Of a DNA stretch of 64,000 bases, positions 15,663 through 23,652 are shown piece after piece. The position numbers were made by a program, and so were the translations under genes. Within the stretch, counting starts at the first letter, position 1; the number at the start of each line of letters is the position of its first letter. The stretch is from Chitinophaga sp. H8 (lineage in GTDB: Bacteria; Bacteroidota; Bacteroidia; Chitinophagales; Chitinophagaceae), in assembly GCF_040567655.1 (NCBI RefSeq), contig NZ_JBEXAC010000002.1:2816906-2880905 (forward strand), read 5' to 3'. The notes under the pieces are model-generated. The model saw only the letters and a list, made by a program, of their open reading frames with translations. It had not been told where the DNA came from and ran no database searches.

Positions 15663-16907
15663 ATGGAACAAAGAATCAATAGGGTACATCAAGCCCTTGC
15701 GGCCTGGAAACAGATGGAGGAAAATAATGTCAATTTGTTTCCGCCATCTGTTATGGCAAGCACAGAATTTGCGAAATTCAGGTTAAAGAGATTAGATGAA
15801 GTAGCTGCTAAATTATCTTTAACAGCTACCCCTGATGAAAGGGATAGTCTTAAAATACTGGCCATTGAGCGCAAGGCTCTTCTACGTACAGCATATCCAA
15901 AAGGCAAAGGCTTCCAAAGGTTTTTTACTTATTTGACCAGGCCATTACGATTTGCATTTGTTCAACATATTGAACTACGTAAACAGGACCAGAGACTTGC
16001 AGATATTCAAACCCAAATGCAAAAGGCAGGCTTTGGTGCGTATGTGGCCCAGGTATTCAAAAAGATCAGGGATGGAGAAAATACTTTCTCCATCCCTACC
16101 AATGTAGTCACAAAGCAGAATGACCAGGTACATTTCAACCTTAAATTTTCCTTTGATCAGCAGTTAGGACATCGTTTTGACAGTTACCAGGCCGTGTATC
16201 GCAACCAGCTCAATCCTGGAGAAGTTCGTCAGCATACTTTTCAAATTGGTGATGATGGTTTAACCCATGTTAAACGTGCTGAAAACCTGATCAGTGGAAG
16301 GGCTATGTTAGATACGGTTACTGAAAACGGCAAGGTGGTACAACGCTGGACCAAACTGGATAACATCCAGGACGAGCGCGGGAATTATTTGACCAAATAT
16401 GTGTCCGTTAAAAACTTCGATACCAATGAACACTGCCGAAAACTACCTTTTTGGAAAGAACTCAATCTGTATGATCAGTTACGCATAGTTGGCTCCCTTA
16501 TTTCAGGTCAACGGGCTGCGGTAAATATCGAACGTCAGGGAAAACCCTTATCGATATATATAGAAGCTGATCCAGAACAATCCCGTGTGAAACTTAATGA
16601 TGAGAAAGGAAAACCTATTGACCTTAAAAAACTCTATGCAAACCAGAAGCCCGAATCCGTATCAACCTTGCATTATCAAACAAGACAAAATAATTCATTA
16701 GCGCCGCAAAGTAGCACTAAGGCAGAAACTGTCCGGGCGCAGTATCATAAGGTAAACCAGGCTTCGGTTCCTCAAAAAAAACGGGTTTCTAAAACTGAAA
16801 AAACTGATGCAACCAAAGCCGCATCCAGGTTAACAGGGAGCAAAAAACAAGCGCCTAAGAATAATGCTGTGAAAGCAAGAAAAACTAAATCCAGATTATC
16901 ACATTAG
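15663..16907 (+). CDS. DUF3945-like element protein 2
   Basis: A 414-residue protein with an N-terminal helical part and the segment KAGFGAYVAQVFKKIRDGEN near residue 120. A strand block follows (VHFNLKFSFDQ, FDSYQAVYRNQL), then LISGRAMLDTVTENGKVV near 218 and SLISGQRAAVNIERQGKP near 285, and a Lys-rich tail. The LxxGRA and xxGxRxxVxI/F segments match the DUF3945-like units in its neighbours. The same block order occurs in the 297-residue protein at 17,232. No membrane segment. Function unknown; DUF3945 proteins are common conjugative-element cargo. Confidence 0.62.
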   Translation: MEQRINRVHQALAAWKQMEENNVNLFPPSVMASTEFAKFRLKRLDEVAAKLSLTATPDERDSLKILAIERKALLRTAYPKGKGFQRFFTYLTRPLRFAFVQHIELRKQDQRLADIQTQMQKAGFGAYVAQVFKKIRDGENTFSIPTNVVTKQNDQVHFNLKFSFDQQLGHRFDSYQAVYRNQLNPGEVRQHTFQIGDDGLTHVKRAENLISGRAMLDTVTENGKVVQRWTKLDNIQDERGNYLTKYVSVKNFDTNEHCRKLPFWKELNLYDQLRIVGSLISGQRAAVNIERQGKPLSIYIEADPEQSRVKLNDEKGKPIDLKKLYANQKPESVSTLHYQTRQNNSLAPQSSTKAETVRAQYHKVNQASVPQKKRVSKTEKTDATKAASRLTGSKKQAPKNNAVKARKTKSRLSH

Positions 16908-16917
16908 AAACTTAATT

Positions 16918-17220
16918 ATGGACCACCAGCAAAACCTGCTCACTTTTTTTTGTAAGGTAGTTAGCGATCCCAGGATTAATAAAGCACATATGGCTGTATA
17001 TATGGCTCTTTTTTACTTGTGGAGCAAACAGCAGTACAAAGGATTTCTGTCGGTCTATAGTTGGCAGATCCTGCCGATGGCTAAAATATCTACCAGCGGG
17101 ACGTATTATACGATCATGAAACAACTTGATGAATATGGTTATTTGAAATATCACCCGTCATTTTATCGCAAGAAAGCGAGTCAGGTGGATCTGGAGGCCA
17201 TTAATGTGCATAGTTATTAA
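16918..17220 (+). CDS. Small helix-turn-helix-like element protein
   Basis: A 100-residue protein. The order of segments (INKAHMAVYMALFYLW, then ILPMAKISTSGTYYTIMKQL, then DEYGYLKYHPS) has the look of a winged-helix DNA-binding domain: recognition helix after an 'A(K)ISTSGTYY' turn, then a strand containing GYLKY. Proteins of this type are common as orphan regulators or replication-associated proteins in Bacteroidetes mobile elements. It lies between two DUF3945-like genes, 10-11 nt from each, in one operon. DNA binding is inferred from the pattern only. Confidence 0.6.
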   Translation: MDHQQNLLTFFCKVVSDPRINKAHMAVYMALFYLWSKQQYKGFLSVYSWQILPMAKISTSGTYYTIMKQLDEYGYLKYHPSFYRKKASQVDLEAINVHSY

Positions 17221-17231
17221 CCCATTTTAGA

Positions 17232-18125
17232 ATGAAAAATAATTTACAGGAAATTTCCGTTGCATTATATGAACTGGGATTAGCCCCACTTTCATATGCA
17301 GAAAAGGAACGTTATATAATTGATCCCAGGACGTCAAATTTTGTCATACTGAAAAGGCAGATCGAGTCATTAGGATTTGGCGATGTCCTTGGTGAGAGTT
17401 TATGGCAACAAATGAGAGATGGAGCGACAAAAATAAATCTCCCTTACCGGACATTGATCGGGGAGGATACTGTAGCATGTGAACTCCAGTTTACCAGGTC
17501 AACGAATAACAATTATTTTTTTAACCAATATACTGTTCGCTTGCTGGGCACCGAACAAAACACAAACTTACCTTTCAAAAAGCAGACAATTCCTGTTGAA
17601 TACTACGATTGTGCCAATAGAAGTCTTTCTTTAGAAGAGTCCTATAACCTTTTAAAGGGTAAATGGGTGAAAAAGGATGTGCTTTATCCTGATGGGATCT
17701 ATTATAAAGATTGGCAGAGCTATGATTTTACAATGGTTAATGTTTCGGGTAACTACCGCCTTCAACTAATGGGCAAGGATAGGCTATTTTCTACTGAACA
17801 GGCTATTGCCTCATACCCTTTAGCAGATTATGGTAAACATAAATCGATCGGGGAATTGTGTCGTTCTTTAGACCGTGGAAATGTGGAGGAAATCAATGTT
17901 GTTTTAGCCATTGGTGCAAGAGTGCGATTGAAAGTGGAGGCTAATCCAGCATCTGGAAAATTGAATTTTTATAATGGAAACCGAAGAGCAATTCTTTCTA
18001 GGCAGGGGGAACTGGTCACTATGTCCGTGAATAAACCGGCATTTAAACAAAATCTAGATTTACCTGGTGAAAGAATAATTGAAGATATGAATAAAAAAAA
18101 AGTGAGGAAAAGAATCAAGAGATAG
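17232..18125 (+). CDS. DUF3945-like element protein 3
   Basis: A 297-residue protein showing the same order of blocks as its neighbours: IESLGFGDVLGESLWQQMRDG near residue 40, a strand block with NNYFFNQYTVRLL near 95, SLEESYNLLKGKWVKKD near 133, and SLDRGNVEEINVVLAIGARV near 218, ending in a basic tail. The SLEESYNLLKG segment is the clearest link to DUF3945. Unlike its sisters it has no long disordered C-terminus. It ends the + strand operon of the conjugation segment; about 70 nt follow before the next gene. Confidence 0.62.
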   Translation: MKNNLQEISVALYELGLAPLSYAEKERYIIDPRTSNFVILKRQIESLGFGDVLGESLWQQMRDGATKINLPYRTLIGEDTVACELQFTRSTNNNYFFNQYTVRLLGTEQNTNLPFKKQTIPVEYYDCANRSLSLEESYNLLKGKWVKKDVLYPDGIYYKDWQSYDFTMVNVSGNYRLQLMGKDRLFSTEQAIASYPLADYGKHKSIGELCRSLDRGNVEEINVVLAIGARVRLKVEANPASGKLNFYNGNRRAILSRQGELVTMSVNKPAFKQNLDLPGERIIEDMNKKKVRKRIKR

Positions 18126-18195
18126 CCTGCAACAAAAACGTTAAAAATGCAGATGATTGCTGAATTTTTACTACCTTAAATTAAAACCTTTTACG

Positions 18196-18744
18196 ATGAA
18201 AAATAAATTCTCAATAACAATTTTTGTAACCTGTATCCTTTTAGTGGCAACCGTTTTTACGGTTACAGCACAGGATGCACATGAAATAAAAATATCAAGT
18301 CCGTATCCTTCCTTACCATTATCGGATGTGAAAGCGTCGGGCAATCAAAAAACTGGAATCGTGGAAATAACCATGAGTTTCAAAAATAATTATTCCAAAA
18401 GTGCCGGTGTTTCACTGGCAATAGGTGGCTTTGATGACCTGGGCATAACAGATTCAAAGGGCATAAAATACAAAGTGTTTACGCAAAAAAATGCAGTAAA
18501 TACTAACAAGGGTTTTCAGAATATATCTTTTGTGCAATTTGGGGATAAAAAGTTTAACTGGGTTGCAACCGTTAAACAGGAAATGTCAGCAGGTGAGAGC
18601 CGGACTTTGACTTTAAGGATGAAGTCTGAGAATGGGGTAAAGTCTATTGGTAATTTTCATATCCGGTGTATCCTTTCTTTAGACTATGAGCATATTGGAG
18701 ATAAAATGTATTTAATAGAGAATATTCCTGTGGTTTGGAAATAG
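18196..18744 (+). CDS. Exported beta-rich protein of unknown function
   Basis: A 182-residue protein beginning at ATG 18196 with a signal peptide (ITIFVTCILLVATVF) and a cleavage region around TVTAQDA. The mature part is strand-rich, with VEITMSFKNNYSKSAGVSLAIGG and later LRMKSENGVKSIGNFHIRC. It could be an immunoglobulin-like fold, but this is only an impression from alternating hydrophobic residues. The frame extends upstream to 18157, but the added residues would mask the signal peptide. No family recognised. Confidence 0.6.
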   Translation: MKNKFSITIFVTCILLVATVFTVTAQDAHEIKISSPYPSLPLSDVKASGNQKTGIVEITMSFKNNYSKSAGVSLAIGGFDDLGITDSKGIKYKVFTQKNAVNTNKGFQNISFVQFGDKKFNWVATVKQEMSAGESRTLTLRMKSENGVKSIGNFHIRCILSLDYEHIGDKMYLIENIPVVWK

Positions 18745-18822
18745 ACTTCGGTCATCCTTTTTTTGGGTGAGGTGGACATCGAATTTAAAAATTCAGTAAT
18801 TTCGATAGGTAAAATTTTATAA

Positions 18823-19149
18823 ATGACGCCTTCTCAAAACGTTAGAACAGAATTCAAATTAAATGACGTGGTTAGGGTTGGATTGCCCTGTGGTAATGAT
18901 ACTTTCGTGGAAGTTGTTGCTACACTAAACGGTTTGGGATTCACCAGCTTACTGGCAGACGACACGGATGAAGTTTTGCCAATTTGGCTACTTCCATTTA
19001 ATGAAGACACTATTCATCCACTTGAATATGGAGAAATATCGTATAATATGTTGAAAGATATTCTTAGAGCAGAAGGCGCTGGAGAACACCGGATCAGGTG
19101 GAGAAGAGTGGTAAAACTTTACAAAGGTTCGGATACCTATGAAGAATAG
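18823..19149 (+). CDS. Small hypothetical protein
   Basis: A 108-residue soluble protein with no signal peptide. The first half (FKLNDVVRVGLPCGNDTFVEV) reads as a small beta-barrel-like domain. The second half contains a helix with YNMLKDILRAEG and a basic strand HRIRWRRVVKLY. Not recognised. It is the last + strand gene before a group of convergent - strand genes and lies in the transition to AT-rich accessory DNA. Confidence 0.5.
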   Translation: MTPSQNVRTEFKLNDVVRVGLPCGNDTFVEVVATLNGLGFTSLLADDTDEVLPIWLLPFNEDTIHPLEYGEISYNMLKDILRAEGAGEHRIRWRRVVKLYKGSDTYEE

Positions 19150-19203
19150 GTGTAGCCTACTTGTCAATATTCCCCAATAGCCTATGGTAGAATAGAATCA
19201 TCT

Positions 19204-19449
19204 TCAAATTATCTTAGAGATTTGAGCATACTCGGATAGTTCCTGGACCAATATTGACCTTCGTTCTGTTTTTTGGTCGTCGGATAAAAGATCCCAACTA
19301 TCGCCATAAAAGATGCCGTTCCATCCCTCCGGATAATTGTCAAAACTCACCAAATGATATTCTTCCAATGTTTGCCCGCATTCTTCTGCATATTTACTAT
19401 TGTCATTAAGTAAAGCATGAAAATTTGTTCTATTTATGGCTTGCTGCAT
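19204..19449 (-). CDS. Small hypothetical protein (accessory region)
   Basis: An 81-residue acidic protein starting MQQAINRTNFHALL; the second half has FDNYPEGWNGIFYGDSWDLL. The ATG at 19449 is chosen because the frame's earlier ATG (19524) would overlap the upstream gene by 50 nt. Not recognised. It and the preceding - strand gene, 25 nt apart, look like a two-gene unit, possibly a toxin-immunity-type or orphan pair, but nothing in either sequence demonstrates that. Confidence 0.5.
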   Translation of the reverse strand: MQQAINRTNFHALLNDNSKYAEECGQTLEEYHLVSFDNYPEGWNGIFYGDSWDLLSDDQKTERRSILVQELSEYAQISKII

Positions 19450-19474
19450 GTGATATGTTTTAGGGGAAATTAGT

Positions 19475-19876
19475 TTATGGCATAACGTCAAAAAGGATGG
19501 TATTATTAGTTCCTGGTGGTGCATTTACACACCATGCAGTTGCTTTCCCTTCTTCAAGGCTGTTAATTATCTCCTTAAATTTCGGTAAAATTATGTGCTC
19601 GATACTTGAGAATGTACATTCATCAGAAGAATGGTTCTCTATTTTGAACCAGCCGACTTGCAAGGGCATCATTTTAATTTCTATTCTAGGATTCATTGCC
19701 AATACCTTAATTATATCACCATCCAATCTTTCCTTTATGAAAAAACCGTGGATCAGTTCAATAGGAGGGCCTGAAAACTCTTTTTTTGTCTGAACTTCTC
19801 TCAGAGGGACATACCATAGATGTGTAATTGGTTGAACAAAGAGGTAAGATGACTTTTTTAGCAAATGATCATCCAT
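19475..19876 (-). CDS. Hypothetical protein (accessory region)
   Basis: A 133-residue soluble protein starting MDDHLLKKSSYLFVQ. It contains a Trp/Tyr/Val strand (THLWYVPLREV), a central strand-rich stretch (IEIKMMPLQVGWFKIE) and a late helix (ILPKFKEIINSLEEG). Not recognised. It is the first gene of a small - strand pair. Upstream of it (19,877 to 20,458) lies noncoding AT-rich DNA that presumably holds its promoter. Confidence 0.5.
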   Translation of the reverse strand: MDDHLLKKSSYLFVQPITHLWYVPLREVQTKKEFSGPPIELIHGFFIKERLDGDIIKVLAMNPRIEIKMMPLQVGWFKIENHSSDECTFSSIEHIILPKFKEIINSLEEGKATAWCVNAPPGTNNTILFDVMP

Positions 19877-20458
19877 GATTATACATTTTAAAAATTAGCT
19901 GTTTTGGACAAATTAATATCAAGATACTGTCTTTTCGATCTAAATAACCCTAAATTCCTGACGAAATAATGCCGTACATCCTGTTCATTGTAAATACAAA
20001 ATGTGATAAAAAACCAACCCTGATGACAGGGCTGGCTTGGTTGTCAAATTTAGTTATGATAAACCCCTTTTAAAAAAATTACAATAACCAGCCCAGGTAT
20101 AACTGAAACTGGTTATAATGACAAAATGAGAAGGGCCGGTATCGCACCGAACACATCATAAGAAGAAAAATCGTACAATATGTTTGCAATGCCATTGTGA
20201 GCGATATTTAGATGGCTTGTTTCTCATTATTGAAACCATAGATTTAATTTGGTATGGAAAAAATCACGGGTTTGTCGTCATTACAATTAATCTACACTGG
20301 ATTCTTATAAAAGGTACCAATTGAATGGTTGCATTGAAATGTAAAAAGTGTGGTGCTAATAAATGGAAACGGTGAACGATCTTTGAGATCATTCACCGTT
20401 TGGTCTTATAATAGACAATATTAATTTCTTTCGATGGGCACATGCCAATACCTTCCAA
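19877..20458. other. AT-rich intergenic stretch with inverted repeats
   Basis: No convincing gene. A GC-rich hairpin-like stretch lies near 20,010-20,040 (CCAACCCTGATGACAGGGC core). An imperfect inverted repeat (ATAACCAG ... CTGGTTAT) occupies about 20,085-20,118. A near-perfect 16-bp inverted repeat at 20,367-20,401 is listed separately. The base composition is clearly more AT-rich than the tra segment. Confidence 0.55.
20367..20401 (-). terminator. Hairpin terminator of the 20,459-20,716 gene
   Basis: Arms 20367-20382 and 20386-20401 (AAACGGTGAACGATCT against its near-complement, one mismatch) enclose a 3-nt loop. It lies downstream of the - strand gene. The flanking T/A tracts are short, so intrinsic termination is plausible but not certain. 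Confidence 0.55.
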
Positions 20459-20716
20459 TTAAAGAAAGTGACTATCAATTTCCCGTCCAATTTTATCTAT
20501 GGTTTGTTGATCCAGACTTCCTTCAATCTGTGACCAGTTTGAGTCATTTTCATGCTTCAGTATGGCAAGTGTCACTCCATCTAAAACTGTTGCAAAGGAA
20601 CTATAAACATGCGAATTGTCATCTTCTACCTCAGAAGGAATTACCAAAACATCTACTATGTTACCATTTTCTATCAAATCAATCTGTATAGTGAATGATT
20701 CTTTATCTGCTTCCAT
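20459..20716 (-). CDS. Small acidic hypothetical protein
   Basis: An 85-residue acidic protein beginning MEADKESFTIQIDLIENG. It alternates strands and ends with a helix (QTIDKIGREIDSHFL). The frame is open upstream only to a TTG; the ATG at 20716 is the natural start. It lies next to and diverges from the Thoeris-like pair. Not recognised. Small acidic proteins of this kind are common in defence islands, but no function can be claimed. Confidence 0.5.
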   Translation of the reverse strand: MEADKESFTIQIDLIENGNIVDVLVIPSEVEDDNSHVYSSFATVLDGVTLAILKHENDSNWSQIEGSLDQQTIDKIGREIDSHFL

Positions 20717-20904
20717 TATATTATGAATTATGTTAAAATTTAGGTCTATTAAATATACCAAATTTCAGTGCCGGGTGCAAATGGTTTACCAGACATTACA
20801 AATTATTTACTGTCAATTGAATATATCCTATAGAGTTTTGAAATTATTTAATAAAAAACTTATATTACGAATCAATTCACCACACAAAGTATTAACCTCT
20901 TATA

Positions 20905-21780
20905 ATGAATTATTTTTTTCAATCCATTAAAACATTGTCATATTGGAAATATGCCTTGTTCAGTAAAGACGCCATCAAAACATTTTTCGCGGTTTTAGGT
21001 GCTTTTTGGCTTATACTTGAGATGGTCAGGGCTTCAAAAAAATATAACCTGGATACAGTTCCTCCTCCACTTCTAATGTGCCTATTCATAATATCCATCA
21101 TTATTGTTTTAATTTCTCGTCGTCCAGTAACCAAAATCAAGTACAGGCACGCTGGGAAAGATTTAACAGTGGAAGTAAAAATTGGGAATTTATTCGAGGA
21201 AAAAGGACAAAAGGTAATAAGTACCAATACAACTTTTGATACAGATATAGCAAATGGTGTTATTGCGAAGAATAGTCTACAAGGGCAATTCACAGATCTT
21301 TACTACCCTCAAAGTATAGTTCCATTAAATCAACTTTTAGATGCAGGATTAACAAATATTGAATCGACTGAATTTAATAAAGCAGCAGGTAAAAATCGTA
21401 AATATCCAATGGGTACCGTTGTTAGGATCAACATTGGAACCGAAGTCTTTTACTGGTTAGCTATGTCCGATTTAAATTATGACAACACAGCAAGTACTAC
21501 ATTGGAAAATGTTTTATTTTCTGTAGAAGAACTCTGGAAGTTTATTGCTGCAAAAGGTGAAAATACAACTATTATAGTACCTATGATCGGTAAAGGTCGG
21601 GGTAGGCTATCTACAAACAGTAAAAGGGTTATTGCCCGAATCGCCCAATCATTTGTGAAAGCTTCCGAAGATCAGGTCTTCAGTAACAAATTGTTAATTA
21701 TGATTCATCCATCAGACGCGGAAAATTTTGAAATTAACCTATTTGAGGTGTCGGATCTTTTAAGGCATTATTGTCCTTAA
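20905..21780 (+). CDS. thsA: ThsA-like Thoeris effector: two membrane spans plus macro domain
   Basis: A 291-residue protein with two hydrophobic segments near residues 25-42 and 55-70, followed by a macro-like domain. The domain runs from about residue 85 (VEVKIGNLFEEKGQKVISTN), through FDTDIANGVIAKNSLQG and GTVVRINIGTEVFYWLAMSD, to IIVPMIGKGRGRLSTNSKRVIARIAQSF. This matches the ThsA macro-domain family (DUF6430) in its membrane-anchored form. In type II Thoeris the macro domain senses a TIR-made ADP-ribose signal and the membrane part kills the infected cell. The TIR-like gene follows after 41 nt. The assignment is from memory of the family. Confidence 0.82.
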   Translation: MNYFFQSIKTLSYWKYALFSKDAIKTFFAVLGAFWLILEMVRASKKYNLDTVPPPLLMCLFIISIIIVLISRRPVTKIKYRHAGKDLTVEVKIGNLFEEKGQKVISTNTTFDTDIANGVIAKNSLQGQFTDLYYPQSIVPLNQLLDAGLTNIESTEFNKAAGKNRKYPMGTVVRINIGTEVFYWLAMSDLNYDNTASTTLENVLFSVEELWKFIAAKGENTTIIVPMIGKGRGRLSTNSKRVIARIAQSFVKASEDQVFSNKLLIMIHPSDAENFEINLFEVSDLLRHYCP

Positions 21781-21821
21781 CGATTAATCAATCAAACTAT
21801 ATTTAATTCCAATTTATAATT

Positions 21822-22379
21822 ATGGCATATAGAAATGGCACATATGTCGCATTTCATGCGAACGGCACAAATTATCCAATACATTCAGATATCAAGTATT
21901 ATAATATGATTAAGGCTTGGTCAGAAAAAAGCGACGATGAATTTACAATTATTAATAGTCATGATAAAACGGCTGCCGTCAGAGACTCAAGTTCAAAGGA
22001 AACATTAAGAAATAGGCTAAAAGAGCGGCTTAGGAATAGCAAAAACTTAGTGCTAATAATTGGTGAAACAACGAAGTTTGACGACGATTGGGTTCCATTT
22101 GAAATTGAATACGCAGTTGATGTTTGTAAAATTCCTTTAATCGTCACCTATGTTGGAATTGAACTCGGTATCCAAAACGCATCGGACTTATCGGCAAAAT
22201 GGCCTCCATCATTAAAAAAAAGAATTGATGAAGGTACAGCTCACGCAATTCATATACCTTTTAGGAAAACTCCAATTTATTCCGCAGTTCGCCAGTTTAA
22301 CCATAACAATCTTCCAAACGGATATGGGCTAGGAATTTATTCCAGAGAAACTTATAAGATGTGGAATATTGCAATTTAA
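21822..22379 (+). CDS. thsB: ThsB-like Thoeris TIR-domain sensor
   Basis: A 185-residue soluble protein of the TIR-like DUF1863/ThsB family. The strand YVAFHANG near residue 8 opens the fold. A loop with the Arg-rich helix TLRNRLKERLRNSK follows near 61-74, then LVLIIGETT near 76-84. The segment WVPFEIEYAV near 90-99 holds the likely catalytic glutamate (E94 by pattern W-V-x-x-E-I). ThsB proteins detect phage and make an NAD-derived signal that triggers ThsA. It is 41 nt downstream of the macro-domain gene in the same direction, as a two-gene defence operon. Confidence 0.82.
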   Translation: MAYRNGTYVAFHANGTNYPIHSDIKYYNMIKAWSEKSDDEFTIINSHDKTAAVRDSSSKETLRNRLKERLRNSKNLVLIIGETTKFDDDWVPFEIEYAVDVCKIPLIVTYVGIELGIQNASDLSAKWPPSLKKRIDEGTAHAIHIPFRKTPIYSAVRQFNHNNLPNGYGLGIYSRETYKMWNIAI

Positions 22380-22442
22380 CCAAAGTGATTTTAAAAATTC
22401 TTAATTTATTTATATGAGTAAATTAAGGAATATATTTGCCAC

Positions 22443-22655
22443 ATGACGTATGAAGAACTTTGCGAATATTTTAATAATATAGAATTACCTGAAGGGCCTA
22501 TCTTTTTAAACAAAGCAACTAAAATTACTGATGTACCCAAATTTGTCCAGAGTCATTTGATCTCTATTGACAACAATCCAAATTCGCCCACAGCTAAGGG
22601 GGATTATGATCGCCTTATAGAATTGAAGAGGATTTTAGAATTGGAAAGTAGATAG
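22443..22655 (+). CDS. DUF6965-like small protein
   Basis: A 70-residue protein. The order MTYEELCEYFNNIELPE, then NKATKITDVPKFVQSH, then YDRLIELKRILE resembles DUF6965, a small helical domain widespread in Bacteroidetes accessory regions. The motif 'x-ATKITDVPKFV' is the recognisable part. It sits 63 nt after the TIR-like gene. It could be a third element of the defence cluster or an independent orphan. No catalytic residues. Confidence 0.62.
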   Translation: MTYEELCEYFNNIELPEGPIFLNKATKITDVPKFVQSHLISIDNNPNSPTAKGDYDRLIELKRILELESR

Positions 22656-22737
22656 CCCAATAAAATATTACGTATATCTTCAAGAACGTAAAAGGTGGTT
22701 AATTTCTTAAAATACCTAATATATAATTATTTATATA

Positions 22738-23424
22738 ATGAAAAAGGAAGCATATTTAATAATCCGTATATGTCTTATATCGGGACTTGCTATAATTATA
22801 TCGGTTTATTTACTGAAAATGCCAGCTTTAATACGAGAATTTGATCTATCAGATAGTGACAAAATTGCTACCGCGATTAGTGGCCTTAGCGGACCAGTTA
22901 TAGGTTTGATTTCCACAATTTTATTGTATTTGGCTCTTACTAAACAAACTGAGGCCAACATAGAACAAAGGTTGAAAAACGAGAGTGACATAGTAATTGT
23001 GCTGTTTAATCAACTTGATCAGGAAATAAACTCTTTTTCAACTACAGAATCCACAGGCTTCAAGCCAAATCAAATTCATGATACGAATGTTGGATTGGTT
23101 GGTCTAAGAATTTTTTGCCATCGTTGTACCGAACCAGGCTACAGAGATATTATTATAAATGAAAGTTTTGGATTTCACGCGTTTCAGGAGGCGCCGCAGA
23201 TAATGATTATTCTTGAATCTTTTTGGTTATTACATCAAAGAATTTTATCAATAGATGAAAAGTCAGAGCTAAAATCAGTATTTGTGCAAAAGTTAAATAC
23301 CTTCTACAGTATCAAACTAAAAGAACACTTAGAGAGGCTTTCTAAAACATTAGTTGAATGTGGAGTTGAGGACCAACCTTTTCCCAAACGAATTATTCAA
23401 TTTGTTAAGGATAATGAAGATTAA
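22738..23424 (+). CDS. putAbiC-like membrane protein (putative abortive-infection protein)
   Basis: A 228-residue protein with two membrane spans near residues 7-27 and 48-67. A helical cytoplasmic region follows, with ALTKQTEANIEQRLKNES after the second span. A two-span start followed by a helix with Q-x-x-A-x-x-E-x-x is the usual form of the putative phage abortive infection family (putAbiC). The catalytic or effector mechanism of that family is unknown. It lies three genes downstream of the Thoeris-like pair and ends at a hairpin terminator, so it is probably part of the same accessory cassette. Confidence 0.6.
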   Translation: MKKEAYLIIRICLISGLAIIISVYLLKMPALIREFDLSDSDKIATAISGLSGPVIGLISTILLYLALTKQTEANIEQRLKNESDIVIVLFNQLDQEINSFSTTESTGFKPNQIHDTNVGLVGLRIFCHRCTEPGYRDIIINESFGFHAFQEAPQIMIILESFWLLHQRILSIDEKSELKSVFVQKLNTFYSIKLKEHLERLSKTLVECGVEDQPFPKRIIQFVKDNED

Positions 23425-23433
23425 AAGTATTAA

Positions 23434-23468
23434 ATAGGAGAGGAATTTCAAGAAAATACCTCTCCTAT
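23434..23468 (+). terminator. Hairpin terminator after the putAbiC-like gene
   Basis: ATAGGAGAGGAATTT and its near-complement AATACCTCTCCTAT flank a 6-nt loop, starting 10 nt after the stop codon. The T-tract is short. Confidence 0.65.
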
Positions 23469-23589
23469 ATAGATTAGAATCTCCGTTTTATTTGTCTAAT
23501 GTGTTCAAAATCAGTATTTAGCGTTCGCTAACCTCCTCAAATCTAAAAGGAAAAGGTTCGAATTTTGTACAGTTGGGACAACAAAAGAT

Positions 23590-23621
23590 AAAAGCCCACT
23601 CAATGTATTGAGTGGGCTTTT
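23590..23621. terminator. Bidirectional hairpin terminator
   Basis: A perfect palindrome (AAAAGCCCACTCAAT, two central bases, then its complement) with A/T tracts on both sides. It lies between the accessory cassette and the convergent LytTR gene. Its stem (CCCACTCA / TGAGTGGG) resembles the terminator after tRNA-Gln at 28.4 kb. Confidence 0.8.
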
Positions 23622-23652
23622 GGTATTTAAAGCATTCAGGTATTTTCTGTTA

